Shown: piece after piece, positions 28,097 to 36,750 of the stretch
Layout of the letters: each line of letters starts with the position of its first letter
How positions within the stretch are numbered: the first letter of the stretch is position 1
From: Serinicoccus hydrothermalis
GTDB taxonomy: Bacteria; Actinomycetota; Actinomycetes; Actinomycetales; Dermatophilaceae
Assembly (NCBI RefSeq): GCF_001685415.1
Contig: NZ_CP014989.1
Location: forward strand, 620,001-684,000
Direction: 5' to 3'
Length of the DNA stretch: 64,000 bases
Notes under the pieces: model-generated
The model's database searches: none
Seen by the model: the letters and a program-made list of their open reading frames with translations, nothing else
Told to the model about the DNA's origin: nothing
Program-made: the position numbers and the translations under genes

Positions 28097-29212
28097 TCAG
28101 CGCGAGGCGAGGAAGTCGTCGACCTCTTCGGCGGTCGGCGCGGTCGCCGGGCCGCGGCGGGTGACCTTGATGGCCGCCGCCGCGTTGGCGCGCCGGGCCG
28201 CCTCGACCCAGTCCCGGCCCTGCGCCACGCCGGCGCACAGGACCCCGGTATGCGTGTCCCCCGCCCCGTTGGTGTCGACCGGCGTCTGCGGGAAGCCGGG
28301 CACCCGGGTGGTGACCCCGTCGGCCCGCACCACGCACCCCTCCGGCCCGTCCCGCACCACGACCACCGCCCCCTCCGGCAGCCGCCCCGCCACCGCCTCG
28401 CACAGCCCCGCGAGCCCAACGCCCCCTGTGACTCCTGCGCCTCCTGTGACTCCTGTGTCCCCCGTGCCCTCTTCCCCGTTTTCGACCTCTGATTTGTTCG
28501 CCATGGCAGCGAAACCAATAGTCGAATTCGTGCCCTGCTGCCCGTTTTCGACCTCTGATTTGTTCGCCATGGCAGCGAAACCAGTAGTCGAATTCGAGCG
28601 GCTGGGGGCGTCCAGGAGGGCGCGGGCCTCGGCGGCGTTGGAGGTCCACACGGTGGTGCGGGCCAGCACGCGCTCAACGAGGTCGGCGTCGAAGGTCGCG
28701 AAGGGCTCACCGGGGTCGAGCACGACGTCCACGCCCTCCGGTATGCCCTCCAGCCAGGCGAGCAGCGGGTGGCGGGTGGGCTCGAAGAGGGTGTAGCCGG
28801 ACAGGCATACCAGATCGCCGGTGACCGCCGCGCTCGTCGCGAGCGAGTCCGTGGTGATCCGGCGCTCCGCCGCCCGTGTCGTGACGAAGGTGCGCTCCGC
28901 GCTGGGCTCGACCAGCACCACGCAGACGCCGGTGTCCAGGTCCTCGACCGGCGGTGCGCTGACCTCGACCTCCTCGCCGGCCAGCACCTCCCGCACCAGG
29001 TCGCCGTTGGGCCCGGTGCCCACCGCCCCGGCGAGCACCGCCGGAGCACCCGAGCGCGCCGCGGCGACGACGATGGTGACGGCACCACCGGCATACCTCG
29101 TCGCCCGGTCGGCCATGACGTTGCCGCCGCGCGCCGGGAGCGAGCCCACCTCGAGGACGAGGTCGACCATGGCCTGCCCGGTGTGGATGACCCTGCGCGG
29201 CGTCTGCGTCAT
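28097..29212 (-). CDS. PfkB-family carbohydrate kinase with in-frame repeat insertion
   Basis: A 371-residue ribokinase-like sugar kinase. Motifs: GSLPARGGNVMA near residue 23 and AGGAVTIVVAAARSG near 42 (sugar-binding PfkB signature 1 region), and the catalytic signature VDTNGAGDTHTGVL near 308 with the general-base Asp. Residues about 205-263 are an insertion not found in the family: two copies of a 56-base palindromic element (translated as GFAAMANKSEVENG twice), then T-G-x tripeptides from a 9-base repeat. The insert falls in a surface region between the strand with ALLDA and helix LAGLCEAVAG, so activity is probably kept. The substrate sugar is unknown. Divergent from the M20 gene. Confidence 0.88.
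   Translation of the reverse strand: MTQTPRRVIHTGQAMVDLVLEVGSLPARGGNVMADRATRYAGGAVTIVVAAARSGAPAVLAGAVGTGPNGDLVREVLAGEEVEVSAPPVEDLDTGVCVVLVEPSAERTFVTTRAAERRITTDSLATSAAVTGDLVCLSGYTLFEPTRHPLLAWLEGIPEGVDVVLDPGEPFATFDADLVERVLARTTVWTSNAAEARALLDAPSRSNSTTGFAAMANKSEVENGQQGTNSTIGFAAMANKSEVENGEEGTGDTGVTGGAGVTGGVGLAGLCEAVAGRLPEGAVVVVRDGPEGCVVRADGVTTRVPGFPQTPVDTNGAGDTHTGVLCAGVAQGRDWVEAARRANAAAAIKVTRRGPATAPTAEEVDDFLASR
28422..28466. repeat. Degenerate 9-base tandem repeat within the kinase gene
   Basis: Five units of the form nnTCCTGTG (for example ACTCCTGCG, CCTCCTGTG, ACTCCTGTG), read on the minus strand as Thr-Gly-x tripeptides. It adjoins the palindromic repeats and keeps the reading frame. Confidence 0.75.
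28475..28530. repeat. Palindromic interspersed repeat, copy A (in frame)
   Basis: A 56-base sequence running from CCCGTTTTCGACCTCTGA to TAGTCGAATTCG that differs from copy B at one base. Its ends are imperfect inverted repeats (CGTTTTCGAC against CGAATTCGAC read from the other strand) and CTCTGATTT pairs partly with AAACCAATAG, so it can fold into one long hairpin. Its GC content is near 50 percent against about 72 percent around it. It inserts without a stop or frameshift into the kinase gene. Confidence 0.85.
28541..28596. repeat. Palindromic interspersed repeat, copy B (in frame)
   Basis: Second copy of the 56-base element, ten bases after copy A, making a 66-base period (22 codons), so both copies are read in the same frame. 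55 of 56 bases agree with copy A, implying recent duplication or conversion. No other copy was noticed in the window. Confidence 0.85.
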
Positions 29213-29264
29213 GGGTCGTACCCTGCCACCCCCGCCGGGCCGGGCGAGCGCATACCCTCACCGC

Positions 29265-30533
29265 ATGAGCTCGCCCACCGCCGCCGTCCTCGCCCCGCTC
29301 CCCGACCTGCGGCCGTGGGTCGAGGACCTGTACCGCCACCTGCACGCCCACCCCGAGCTGTCGATGGCCGAGTACGAGACCGCCGCGCGGGTGGTCCAGG
29401 AGGTCTCCGGTATGCCCTCGGCCGACGAGCTCGAGGTCCACACCGGGATCGGCGGGACGGGCGTGGCCGTGGTCGCCCGCAACGGCGAGGGACCGACGGT
29501 GCTGCTGCGGGCGGACATGGACGGGCTGCCGGTGGCCGAGGACACCGGGCTCGACTACGCCTCGACCGTGACGACGACGAACGCCGCGGGCGAGCAGGTG
29601 CCGGTCATGCACGCCTGCGGGCACGACACCCACGTCGCGACGCTGCTGGCGGCGCTGCGGCTGCTGCTGGAGGGGCGGGAGCACTGGGGCGGGACCGTGG
29701 TCGCCGTCTTCCAACCGGCCGAGGAGCAGTACAACGGCGCGGACGCCATGGTGGCCGACGGCCTGACCGACCTGCTGCCGCGGCCCGATGTCGCGCTGGG
29801 GCAGCACGTGCTGCCCGGCGCCGCGGGGTCGGTCGAGGTGGCGCCGGGTCCGATCATGGCCAGCTGCGACGACTTCCGGATCACGCTGCACGGCAAGGGC
29901 GGCCACGGCTCGGCGCCGCACACCGCCATCGACCCGGTGGTCATGGCGGCCTCGCTGGTGATGCGGCTGCAGACCGTCGTCGCGCGGCAGGTGTCGCCGC
30001 AGGCCACCGCGGTGGTGACGGTGGGGCGGATCAGCGCCGGCACGAAGACCAACATCATCCCCGCGCAGGCGGTGCTGGAGGGGACGGTGCGCACGTATGA
30101 CGCGGACGTCGCCGCGCACTGCCTCGAGGTCATCGAGCGGACCGCCCGCGCGGAGGCGCTCGCGTGGGGCGCTCCCGAGCCCGGCTTCGAGACCTTCGAC
30201 CACCTGCCGGTGACCGACAACGAGCCCGGCGCGACCGACCGGGTGCGGGCGGCGCTGGAGGCCGAGCTCGGCGCGGACCGGGTCGGCGACTTCACCCCGG
30301 AGATGGGCTCGGAGGACTTCGGCGCGCTCCCGGGCGCGTGGGGCATCCCCTCCTGCTACTGGGCGTTCGGGGCCTTCGACGCCGAGGAATGGGCCGCGGC
30401 CCGCGAGCGGGGCACCGAGCAGGCCGACTTCCCGGACAACCACTCGGCGCACTTCGCGCCCGTGCTGCAGCCGATGCTCGACACCGGGGTGCGGGCCATG
30501 GTTGCCGCGGCGATGGCCTGGATCGGGCGGTAG
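29265..30533 (+). CDS. M20-family amidohydrolase
   Basis: A 422-residue zinc metallopeptidase/aminoacylase of the M20D (IAA-amino-acid hydrolase, HipO, AmhX) group. Metal-binding and catalytic residues are in RADMDGLPVAEDTG (near residue 82), HACGHDTHVA (near 115), FQPAEEQYNG (near 149) and GQHVLPG (near 178); the dimerisation lid includes GKGGHGSAPHTAIDPV (near 207). Members hydrolyse N-acyl amino acids or dipeptides. TACCCT six bases before the ATG suggests a leaderless mRNA. A second M20D enzyme lies at 44.4 kb, about half identical by eye in its motifs. Confidence 0.92.
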   Translation: MSSPTAAVLAPLPDLRPWVEDLYRHLHAHPELSMAEYETAARVVQEVSGMPSADELEVHTGIGGTGVAVVARNGEGPTVLLRADMDGLPVAEDTGLDYASTVTTTNAAGEQVPVMHACGHDTHVATLLAALRLLLEGREHWGGTVVAVFQPAEEQYNGADAMVADGLTDLLPRPDVALGQHVLPGAAGSVEVAPGPIMASCDDFRITLHGKGGHGSAPHTAIDPVVMAASLVMRLQTVVARQVSPQATAVVTVGRISAGTKTNIIPAQAVLEGTVRTYDADVAAHCLEVIERTARAEALAWGAPEPGFETFDHLPVTDNEPGATDRVRAALEAELGADRVGDFTPEMGSEDFGALPGAWGIPSCYWAFGAFDAEEWAAARERGTEQADFPDNHSAHFAPVLQPMLDTGVRAMVAAAMAWIGR

Positions 30534-30613
30534 CCCGGGCGCCCTCGCGGAGTTTTCCACAGGCGCGGGTGAGCGCTCAGCGGGGCGGGTGAGTTCCGGC
30601 ATACCGTCGGGAC

Positions 30614-32146
30614 ATGAGGGGAAACCACCGCTTCGCCGTGGGTATGGGGGCACTCGCCCTGGTCACGCTCGTCCTGTCGAGCTGCACGGGGTCGGCCGAG
30701 GAGGAACCGTCCGAGCCCACCACCGGGACGGCCGCGCAGACGGCAGCGCCTCCCGGCGAGCCTGCGGAGGCGGAGGTGGCCACCTCGACGCCGGAGCCCC
30801 CACCTCCGCCGCCCGAACCGGTGTGGACCTTCGACGGGACGATTCTGTCGAACCCGGTCGCGCACGACGGCGACCTGCTGCTCCACGTCGACCCCGAAGG
30901 TGGGGAGGCCATGGCCCTCGTCTCGCTCGACGCCGCGACCGGCGAGGAGAACTGGCGCCGACCGGTCGGCCACTCCGGCCTGTTCTCCGCGGGTCCGCCC
31001 TCGCTGCGGGACGACCTGGTCTATGTCTTCGAAGACACCGGGCAGGACGACCAGGCCTTCGTCGTCGCGCTCGACGCGGTGACCGGCGACGAGGTCGCCC
31101 GGTCCGACCAGGAGCTCCGCGGCTACCAGCTGCCCCGGGCCTGCGGCGAGAGCGAGGTATGCCTGGGCTACCGCCTCCCGGGCGCGGACGAGGTCTCCTC
31201 CGGTCACCTGGCCCGCGAGGGTGACGTGCTGCGGCTGGTCGAGGGTCAGCCGCTCGGGTCCGGGGAGCAGGACGCCCCGGACGGGACGTCGGGCGAGGAG
31301 GCCGAGGATGGCGAGGACGTCGAGGCGCTGCCCGAGGTGGATATCGACCGGGACTGGGAGACCGGTGAGGAGCGGATCGAGGGCCGGCGCGGTGACGAGG
31401 TCGTGTGGTCGGTGTCGGTCGACGAGGTCGGGGTGCGGGCCGACCCGGAGCACGCCGGGGTCGCGGGCTGGTCTCAGGACGTGGGCGGGGTCTACCTGCA
31501 CGACACCTACTACGGGCCGGAGCTCGGGACCTCCGAGGCGCAGGCCTTCCCGCTCGAGGACCATGTGCTGCTGGCCCTCGACCGGGAGGACGGGACCGAG
31601 CTCTGGCGACGGGAGGGTGCCAGCCTGTGCGCGACCGTCGGCCCGGACGCGGCGGTCGTCGTCGTGTGCTCGGGCGAGGGCGAGCTGCGCAGCGACGGCT
31701 TCGAGGACACCAGCGTCGACGCCGACCGTGTGCAGCTCACCGGTGTCGCCGTCCGGTCCGGGGAGCAGGTGTGGAGCCACGAGATCACCGACGCGGACTG
31801 GAGCGCGCGCTACGGCGACCTGCCGGTCGCGCTGGACGAGGAGCAGTCCCTCGTCACCGTGGACGGCGACCGGGTGGCGGTGGAGCTGACCACGGGAGAG
31901 CTCATCCCGGCGGCGGATGCTCGCGTGGTCGAGGGCTTCGCGTGCTGGTGGGCGGTCCCCTGGGACGCGCCGACGAACCTCGAGGACGGCTCGGAGCGCC
32001 AGAGCGAGCGCTTCTGGTTCCCCTGCGACGCCCAGGGCGACCAGGTCCCGGTCCCCACCGAGGAAGGGGTCGAGACCTTCGCCGAGACGGTCGGTGAGGC
32101 ACGGCTGGTGGTGGGCCCGGACCGGGTGACCGCCTACCCCGGCTGA
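30614..32146 (+). CDS. Secreted lipoprotein with PQQ-like beta-propeller repeats
   Basis: A 510-residue exported protein. The lipoprotein signal reads MGALALVTLVLSSC, with the lipid-modified Cys near residue 24, then a Pro/Glu/Thr-rich linker (PEPPPPPPEPVW). The body has propeller-blade motifs of the PQQ-like type (ALVSLDAATGEENWRR, AFVVALDAVTGDEVAR, VLLALDREDGTELWRREG) and a charged insert rich in Glu and Asp near residue 215. Such proteins bind ligands or partner proteins at the cell surface; no enzyme is implied. TACCGT lies six bases upstream of the ATG (leaderless type). Confidence 0.82.
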   Translation: MRGNHRFAVGMGALALVTLVLSSCTGSAEEEPSEPTTGTAAQTAAPPGEPAEAEVATSTPEPPPPPPEPVWTFDGTILSNPVAHDGDLLLHVDPEGGEAMALVSLDAATGEENWRRPVGHSGLFSAGPPSLRDDLVYVFEDTGQDDQAFVVALDAVTGDEVARSDQELRGYQLPRACGESEVCLGYRLPGADEVSSGHLAREGDVLRLVEGQPLGSGEQDAPDGTSGEEAEDGEDVEALPEVDIDRDWETGEERIEGRRGDEVVWSVSVDEVGVRADPEHAGVAGWSQDVGGVYLHDTYYGPELGTSEAQAFPLEDHVLLALDREDGTELWRREGASLCATVGPDAAVVVVCSGEGELRSDGFEDTSVDADRVQLTGVAVRSGEQVWSHEITDADWSARYGDLPVALDEEQSLVTVDGDRVAVELTTGELIPAADARVVEGFACWWAVPWDAPTNLEDGSERQSERFWFPCDAQGDQVPVPTEEGVETFAETVGEARLVVGPDRVTAYPG

Positions 32147-32215
32147 GGTCCCCGGGGGCTGGTGACGGTTCCGCTGGCCCCGGGGTGTCGGCGGGTGCGC
32201 CTACGATCGAGCATC

Positions 32216-33211
32216 GTGAGCATCATCGAGGCGCAGGACCTGCGCAAGACCTACCACCCGCGCTCCGGCGACGTGCACGCGCTCGACGGGCTGTCGCTGA
32301 ACGTGCCCGAGGGCAACGTCAAGGGATTGCTCGGCCCCAACGGCGCCGGCAAGACGACCGCCGTCAAGGTCCTCAACACCCTGCTGCGACCGGACTCGGG
32401 CACCGCGACCGTCGCCGGGGTCGACGTGCTGCGCGACCCGGAGGGCGTGCGCCGGGTGATCGGCGCGAGCGGGCAGTACGCCGCGGTCGACGAGCACCTC
32501 ACCGGGCGGGAGAACCTCGAGATGGTGGGGCGGCTCTACCACCTCGGCGGCAGCACCGCGAAGGCTCGCGCGGTGGAGCTGCTGGAGCAGTTCGACCTCG
32601 TCGACGCGGGCGACCGGCCGGTCAAGGGCTTCTCGGGAGGTATGCGCCGGCGCATCGACCTCGCCTGCGCGCTGGTCAACAGCCCGCAGATCCTCTTCCT
32701 CGACGAGCCCACGACCGGGCTCGACCCGCGCAGCCGGCTCGGGCTGTGGGAGGTCATCAAGACCCTCGTCGGCCAGGGCACGACGGTGCTGCTCACGACG
32801 CAGTACCTCGAGGAGGCCGACTACCTCGCCGACGACATCAGCGTCATCGACCACGGCCGGGTCATCGCCGAGGGCACCGCCGACGAGCTCAAGTCCCAGG
32901 TCGGCGGGCACCGGGTGGTCGTCACGCTCGTGGACGCCGGGCAGGCCGACACCGCCCGCGAGGTGCTGCGCCGCCACGGGACCGACGACGTGCAGGCCGA
33001 CTCGGCCGGGCGCACCCTGTCGGTGCCGGTGGACGGCGGCCCGCAGACGCTGCAGCAGGTGCTGTCGGCGCTCGGCGAGGCCGGGGTCGAGCTGCACGAC
33101 GCCGGGATGCGGCGCCCGACGCTCGACGACGTCTTCCTCACCCTCACCGGCCGCGAGCAGGCCGACGACAGCGACGCCGCAGGCGCCCAGGACGTCAAGG
33201 AGAGCGCATGA
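32216..33211 (+). CDS. ABC transporter ATP-binding protein (DrrA-like exporter)
   Basis: A 331-residue ATPase of the daunorubicin-resistance DrrA group. Walker A GPNGAGKTTAVKVL (near residue 40), Q-loop GQYAAVDEHLTG, signature FSGGMRRRIDLA (near 140), Walker B ILFLDEPTTGLDPR (near 160) and switch His after TTQYLEEAD are all present. The C-terminal 100 residues are the accessory domain typical of DrrA proteins. GTG at 32216 fits the family start. The stop overlaps the permease start (ATGA). Probable function: export of a hydrophobic compound or lipid; no biosynthetic cluster is nearby, so the substrate is unknown. Confidence 0.93.
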   Translation: MSIIEAQDLRKTYHPRSGDVHALDGLSLNVPEGNVKGLLGPNGAGKTTAVKVLNTLLRPDSGTATVAGVDVLRDPEGVRRVIGASGQYAAVDEHLTGRENLEMVGRLYHLGGSTAKARAVELLEQFDLVDAGDRPVKGFSGGMRRRIDLACALVNSPQILFLDEPTTGLDPRSRLGLWEVIKTLVGQGTTVLLTTQYLEEADYLADDISVIDHGRVIAEGTADELKSQVGGHRVVVTLVDAGQADTAREVLRRHGTDDVQADSAGRTLSVPVDGGPQTLQQVLSALGEAGVELHDAGMRRPTLDDVFLTLTGREQADDSDAAGAQDVKESA

Positions 33212-34056
33212 GCACCCAGACCGTTCCCGCCCCGGCCACCGAGCGCGCGACCTCGTCCTCGGGGATGGGGTCGTGGGCCTCCGACGTGTGGACCGTGACC
33301 TGGCGCAACCTCATCAAGTTCCGCCGCAACCCCGAGATGCTGCTCTTCGCGGTCCTGCAGCCGATCATGTTCGTCCTGCTGTTCAGCCAGGTGTATGCCG
33401 GCTCGATCGAGATCGAGGGCGGCAACTACACCAACTACCTCATGGCGGGGATCTTCGGCCAGACGGTGCTCTTCGGCTCGACCTTCTCCGGCTTTCAGAT
33501 GGCGCAGGACCTCAAGGAGGGGATGATCGACCGGTTCCGGACGCTGCCGATGCACGACTCGGCGGTGCTCTTTGGCCGGACGAACGCCGACCTGGCCCTC
33601 AACGGCATCTCGATGGTCATCATGATGCTCACCGGCCTCGCCGTGGGGTGGCGCTTCACCGACGGCTGGGTGTCCTTTCTCGGCGGCGTGCTCATCCTGC
33701 TCTTCTTCAGCTATGCCTTCAGCTGGGTGATGACGGTGCTCGGCATCATCGTGCCCACGCCCGAGGTCATCAACAACGCGTCGTTCATGATCCTCTTCCC
33801 GCTGACCTTCATCTCCAACGCCTTCGTGCAGACCGACAGACTGCCGCGGGTGCTGGAGGTCATCGCCAACTGGAACCCGATCTCCGCCCTGGTCCAGGCG
33901 GCCCGGGAGCTCTTCGGCAACACCGGGGACGTCCCGACACCCGACACCTGGCCGATGCAAAACCCGGTGATCACGGTCATGGCCGGGTCGATCCTGCTCA
34001 TGGCGATCTTCATCCCGTTCTCCGTCAACCGCTTCCGCCAGGCCTCCTCGCGCTGA
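33208..34056 (+). CDS. ABC-2 type permease (DrrB-like)
   Basis: A 282-residue membrane subunit with six predicted helices and the ABC-2/DrrB landmarks: RRNPEMLLFAVLQPIMFVLL (helix 1), GMIDRFRTLPMHDSAVLFGR (cytoplasmic loop with the conserved R-F-R-x-L-P-M), and NWNPISALVQAARELFGN before the last helix. It forms the pore with the ATPase immediately upstream (overlapping start/stop). Ends 146 bases before a convergent HNH gene, with a hairpin between. Confidence 0.93.
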   Translation: MSTQTVPAPATERATSSSGMGSWASDVWTVTWRNLIKFRRNPEMLLFAVLQPIMFVLLFSQVYAGSIEIEGGNYTNYLMAGIFGQTVLFGSTFSGFQMAQDLKEGMIDRFRTLPMHDSAVLFGRTNADLALNGISMVIMMLTGLAVGWRFTDGWVSFLGGVLILLFFSYAFSWVMTVLGIIVPTPEVINNASFMILFPLTFISNAFVQTDRLPRVLEVIANWNPISALVQAARELFGNTGDVPTPDTWPMQNPVITVMAGSILLMAIFIPFSVNRFRQASSR

Positions 34057-34166
34057 GGAGGGGCTTTCCAGCCTGCTGGAGCGACGCCACGCCGTCGGCG
34101 GGACTGCCTCACGCCGTGCCTCGACCGCTTTCGCGCTCCTTCTCCCGCTCTTCGGGCATGCCTGTG

Positions 34167-34189
34167 AGCCGGCCCGCCTGGGGCCGGCT
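34167..34189. terminator. Hairpin between convergent ABC permease and HNH genes
   Basis: AGCCGGCCC and GGGCCGGCT form a perfect 9-base stem with the loop GCCTG. It is 14 bases from the HNH stop and about 110 bases past the permease stop, so it mainly serves the minus-strand transcript but can end both. Confidence 0.6.
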
Positions 34190-34203
34190 GCGGGGCGGGG
34201 TGG

Positions 34204-35682
34204 TCACAGGTGCCAGGTGACGTGGCCGCCGTGGACGGTGGCGTCCAGGTCGTGCTGGTGGACGTGGGTGTGGTGACGCCCGCACAGCAGCGCCATCCGG
34301 TCGACATCGGTCTTCCCGCCGCGGGCCCAGTGGTCCAGGTGGTGGCTGTCGCACCACTGCGGCGGCATCGTGCACCCCGGGTAGGAGCACCCCTGGTCCC
34401 GGACCGCGAGGGCCTTCCACTGCGAGGGTGTGGCGAACCGTGCGTCATGGCCCAGCGCCAGCGGCTCCCCGCCCGCGCCCAACCACACGGGTGTGACATC
34501 CGCGGTGCACGCGGCCTGGGCGGCCGCCCCGGGCGGGACGTAGTCCCCGCTCGGTGTCGTCGCCGGACCGTTCGGGACACCCCGGTCGGGGTCGAACGGG
34601 ATCAGCAGCATCACCGAGGCCCTGGCCGTCGACGGCGGCGCACCGGGGTTGCCGACACCTCGCTCGATCACGGCCAGCAACGCGTCGAACCGCCGCTGTC
34701 CCGGCATCCGCAGATCCGCCTCGGTGACCTTCCCGTGCTCGTCCTTCAAGGGCGCCGGCGCCGCGAGGGCACCGGTGAGGACCCCGTTGATGGTCGCCGC
34801 CGCCCCGTCCGGGGCATCGATGGTGAACCGGGTCAGGCCCGAGGCGATCCGCCGCCGCGTCACCCGCCGCAGCTCGTGCGCGGCCCGCTCCCGCTCTTTC
34901 GGCTCCTTCTCCTGCAACAGGTCCTCCACCAGCTGGTGGCACACCCGGGCCAGGTCACGATCCGACAGGTCCGCTCTCGCCGCGGCCGCGGTCGCGATGT
35001 CGGCATACGCCTGTGCCTGCTCCACGTGCAACGACCCCGCAAGGCGTCTCATCGTGCGCGCCACCATCGCGCCCCGGTGCAACGCGACCCGGCCCGCGGC
35101 GACCGCCTCCCCGATCTGCGCCGTCGCGGGGGAGTCCGCGACCGCGACCACGTCCTTGATCCGTGCCGCGTCCTCGACCGGCAACCACGGGCACCGCACC
35201 CGCAACCAGTCCACCAACGACAACGCCACGTCCTGGTGCAACCCCCGCGAGGCGGCCTCCCGCGCCAACGTGTACCCCACCGCGCACAGCTGAGTGTGCA
35301 ACCGGCCCACCGACTCGATCGCCTCCCGCAGAGGTTCGTCCAGCACCGTGACCGCCTCGCTGCCGGTCAACCCCGCCCGACCCAAACAGACCCGCGCCCC
35401 CTCCAGGCCGCCCGTCAGCTCCCGCACCGGCAGGTCCGGCACCCACCCCGCCAACGACTCCTCCACCTCGTCCATGAACACCTGGTACTCCGCCGGGCCC
35501 ATGCCCTCCAACCCCTCCGGCGGACACCACCCCTCATCGTCCTGCTCATACCCCTCATAGCCCTGGTGGCTCGGCACCCCACCCGCCGGCGCACTCACCC
35601 ACTGCACCGGCCCCGCAGCCGCGATCGCCTCAGCCGACCACACATCCTCCTGATCGGCCCTCACGCCCCCGCCCGTCTCCAT
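34204..35682 (-). CDS. DUF222 and HNH endonuclease domain protein (13E12-type)
   Basis: A 492-residue protein of the family annotated as DUF222/HNH or 13E12 repeat, present in many copies in actinobacterial genomes. The DUF222 region occupies about residues 80-350 (LHTQLCAVGYTLAREAASRG, VGEAVAAGRVALHRGAMVAR-like helices), and the C-terminal HNH nuclease shows zinc cysteines in GCSYPGCTMPPQWC followed by DSHHLDHWARGGKTDVDRM and LCGRHHTHVH. Possibly linked to mobile DNA, but no transposase or terminal repeat is seen. The ATG at 35682 is chosen; an in-frame GTG at 35727 would add 15 residues. Codon use favours CCC/ACC more than its neighbours. Confidence 0.85.
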   Translation of the reverse strand: METGGGVRADQEDVWSAEAIAAAGPVQWVSAPAGGVPSHQGYEGYEQDDEGWCPPEGLEGMGPAEYQVFMDEVEESLAGWVPDLPVRELTGGLEGARVCLGRAGLTGSEAVTVLDEPLREAIESVGRLHTQLCAVGYTLAREAASRGLHQDVALSLVDWLRVRCPWLPVEDAARIKDVVAVADSPATAQIGEAVAAGRVALHRGAMVARTMRRLAGSLHVEQAQAYADIATAAAARADLSDRDLARVCHQLVEDLLQEKEPKERERAAHELRRVTRRRIASGLTRFTIDAPDGAAATINGVLTGALAAPAPLKDEHGKVTEADLRMPGQRRFDALLAVIERGVGNPGAPPSTARASVMLLIPFDPDRGVPNGPATTPSGDYVPPGAAAQAACTADVTPVWLGAGGEPLALGHDARFATPSQWKALAVRDQGCSYPGCTMPPQWCDSHHLDHWARGGKTDVDRMALLCGRHHTHVHQHDLDATVHGGHVTWHL

Positions 35683-35805
35683 GAAACTACTCAAGCACCC
35701 ACCACCGACATACCCGCTGACCTGCACCGATGCGGGAAGGAGTGGGGAGAAGCGGGTCGCAGGGACCGGCCCGTCAGTCCTGTGGCAGCCCGACAGCCGG
35801 GGCGC

Positions 35806-36750
35806 TCAGCCCTCCCGGGAGCGCAGGACCAACGCCGCGGCGGCGAGGTCCTCGGCAGCCGTCCCGACCGAGACGAAGGCGGTGACCTGCTCCGCCTCCT
35901 CCCGCCCCGGCTCCCGCCCACCGGCCAGGTCGGCGAGCGTCACCCGGACGTCCTCCTCGCCCAGCACCCCACGCTCGAGCGGCCCGGCCAGCTCCCCCGC
36001 CGTCTGCCGAGCCTCGGGCACGTCGACGACGATCCGGGCACGGGTCATGAGCGCCTCGTCCGCCTCGACCATCTGCGGGCTGAAGGAGCCGATGAGGTCG
36101 ATGTGGGTGCCCGGCGACACGTCCTCCCCCAGCACCAGCGGGCTCGTCGCCGAGGTGGCGGTGGTGACGACGTCGGCCCGGCGCACCGCGGCGCGCAGGT
36201 CGTCGGCGACGTGGACGGCATACCCCTGTCCGCGCAGTTCCTCGACCAGCCGCTCGGCGCGCCCGCGGTCGCGCGCCCAGACGCTGGTGTGCCCGACATC
36301 GCGGACCGCGGCGTAGCAGGCCGGGACCGCCGCGGCGACGTTGCCGGCTCCGACGATCAGGTGCTCCCCCACCTGGGCGGGGGCGAGGTGGTCGGCCGCC
36401 AGGGCGCTGGCGGCCGCGGTGCGCCACCGGGTGAGCTCGGTGCCGTCGAGGATCGCGCGCGGCACGCCCGTGGCGTGGTCCAGCAGCAGGTAGGTGCCGT
36501 GAATCGCAGGCAGCCCCCGCTCACCGTTGCCCGGGTGGTGGGTCGCCACCTTGACCCCCAGCAGGTCGCCGTCGCGCCACGCCGGCATGAGCAGCAGGGT
36601 CGCCTCGTGCCGGTCGTCGAGCGGGACGTGGCTGCGCTCCGGCGCCTCGACGCCACCCCGCGCGAAGACCTCCCGCAGCGCCTCGACCAGGGCCGCCGGG
36701 TCGAGCGCGTCACGCACCGCCGCGGCGTCGAGGGCGGCGGGCACGGTCAT
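35806..36750 (-). CDS. Ornithine cyclodeaminase/mu-crystallin family protein
   Basis: A 314-residue NAD(P)-binding protein of the ornithine cyclodeaminase, alanine dehydrogenase and ketimine reductase family. The N-terminal part has HVPLDDRHEATLLLMPAW and LLGVKVATHHPGN (substrate-site Lys near residue 71), and the Rossmann fold starts at LIVGAGNVAAAVPACYAA near 130; the DLIGSFSPQM segment near 218 is also typical. Its start overlaps the stop of the amidohydrolase gene (ATGA), so the two are a unit. Likely an amino-acid- or imine-processing step, substrate not predictable. Confidence 0.87.
   Translation of the reverse strand: MTVPAALDAAAVRDALDPAALVEALREVFARGGVEAPERSHVPLDDRHEATLLLMPAWRDGDLLGVKVATHHPGNGERGLPAIHGTYLLLDHATGVPRAILDGTELTRWRTAAASALAADHLAPAQVGEHLIVGAGNVAAAVPACYAAVRDVGHTSVWARDRGRAERLVEELRGQGYAVHVADDLRAAVRRADVVTTATSATSPLVLGEDVSPGTHIDLIGSFSPQMVEADEALMTRARIVVDVPEARQTAGELAGPLERGVLGEEDVRVTLADLAGGREPGREEAEQVTAFVSVGTAAEDLAAAALVLRSREG

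Noticed and set aside
28475-28596. Possible CRISPR from two identical repeats
   Set aside because: Only two copies, ten-base gap, inside a coding sequence and no cas genes; it is an interspersed palindromic element.
32216-34056. DrrAB-like transporter as part of an antibiotic gene cluster
   Set aside because: No polyketide, peptide synthetase, RiPP or tailoring genes are nearby; the neighbours are a lipoprotein and an HNH endonuclease.
34204-35682. HNH endonuclease gene as a group II intron or transposon
   Set aside because: No reverse transcriptase, transposase, intron core or terminal repeats flank it; DUF222-HNH genes are common stand-alone repeats in actinobacteria.
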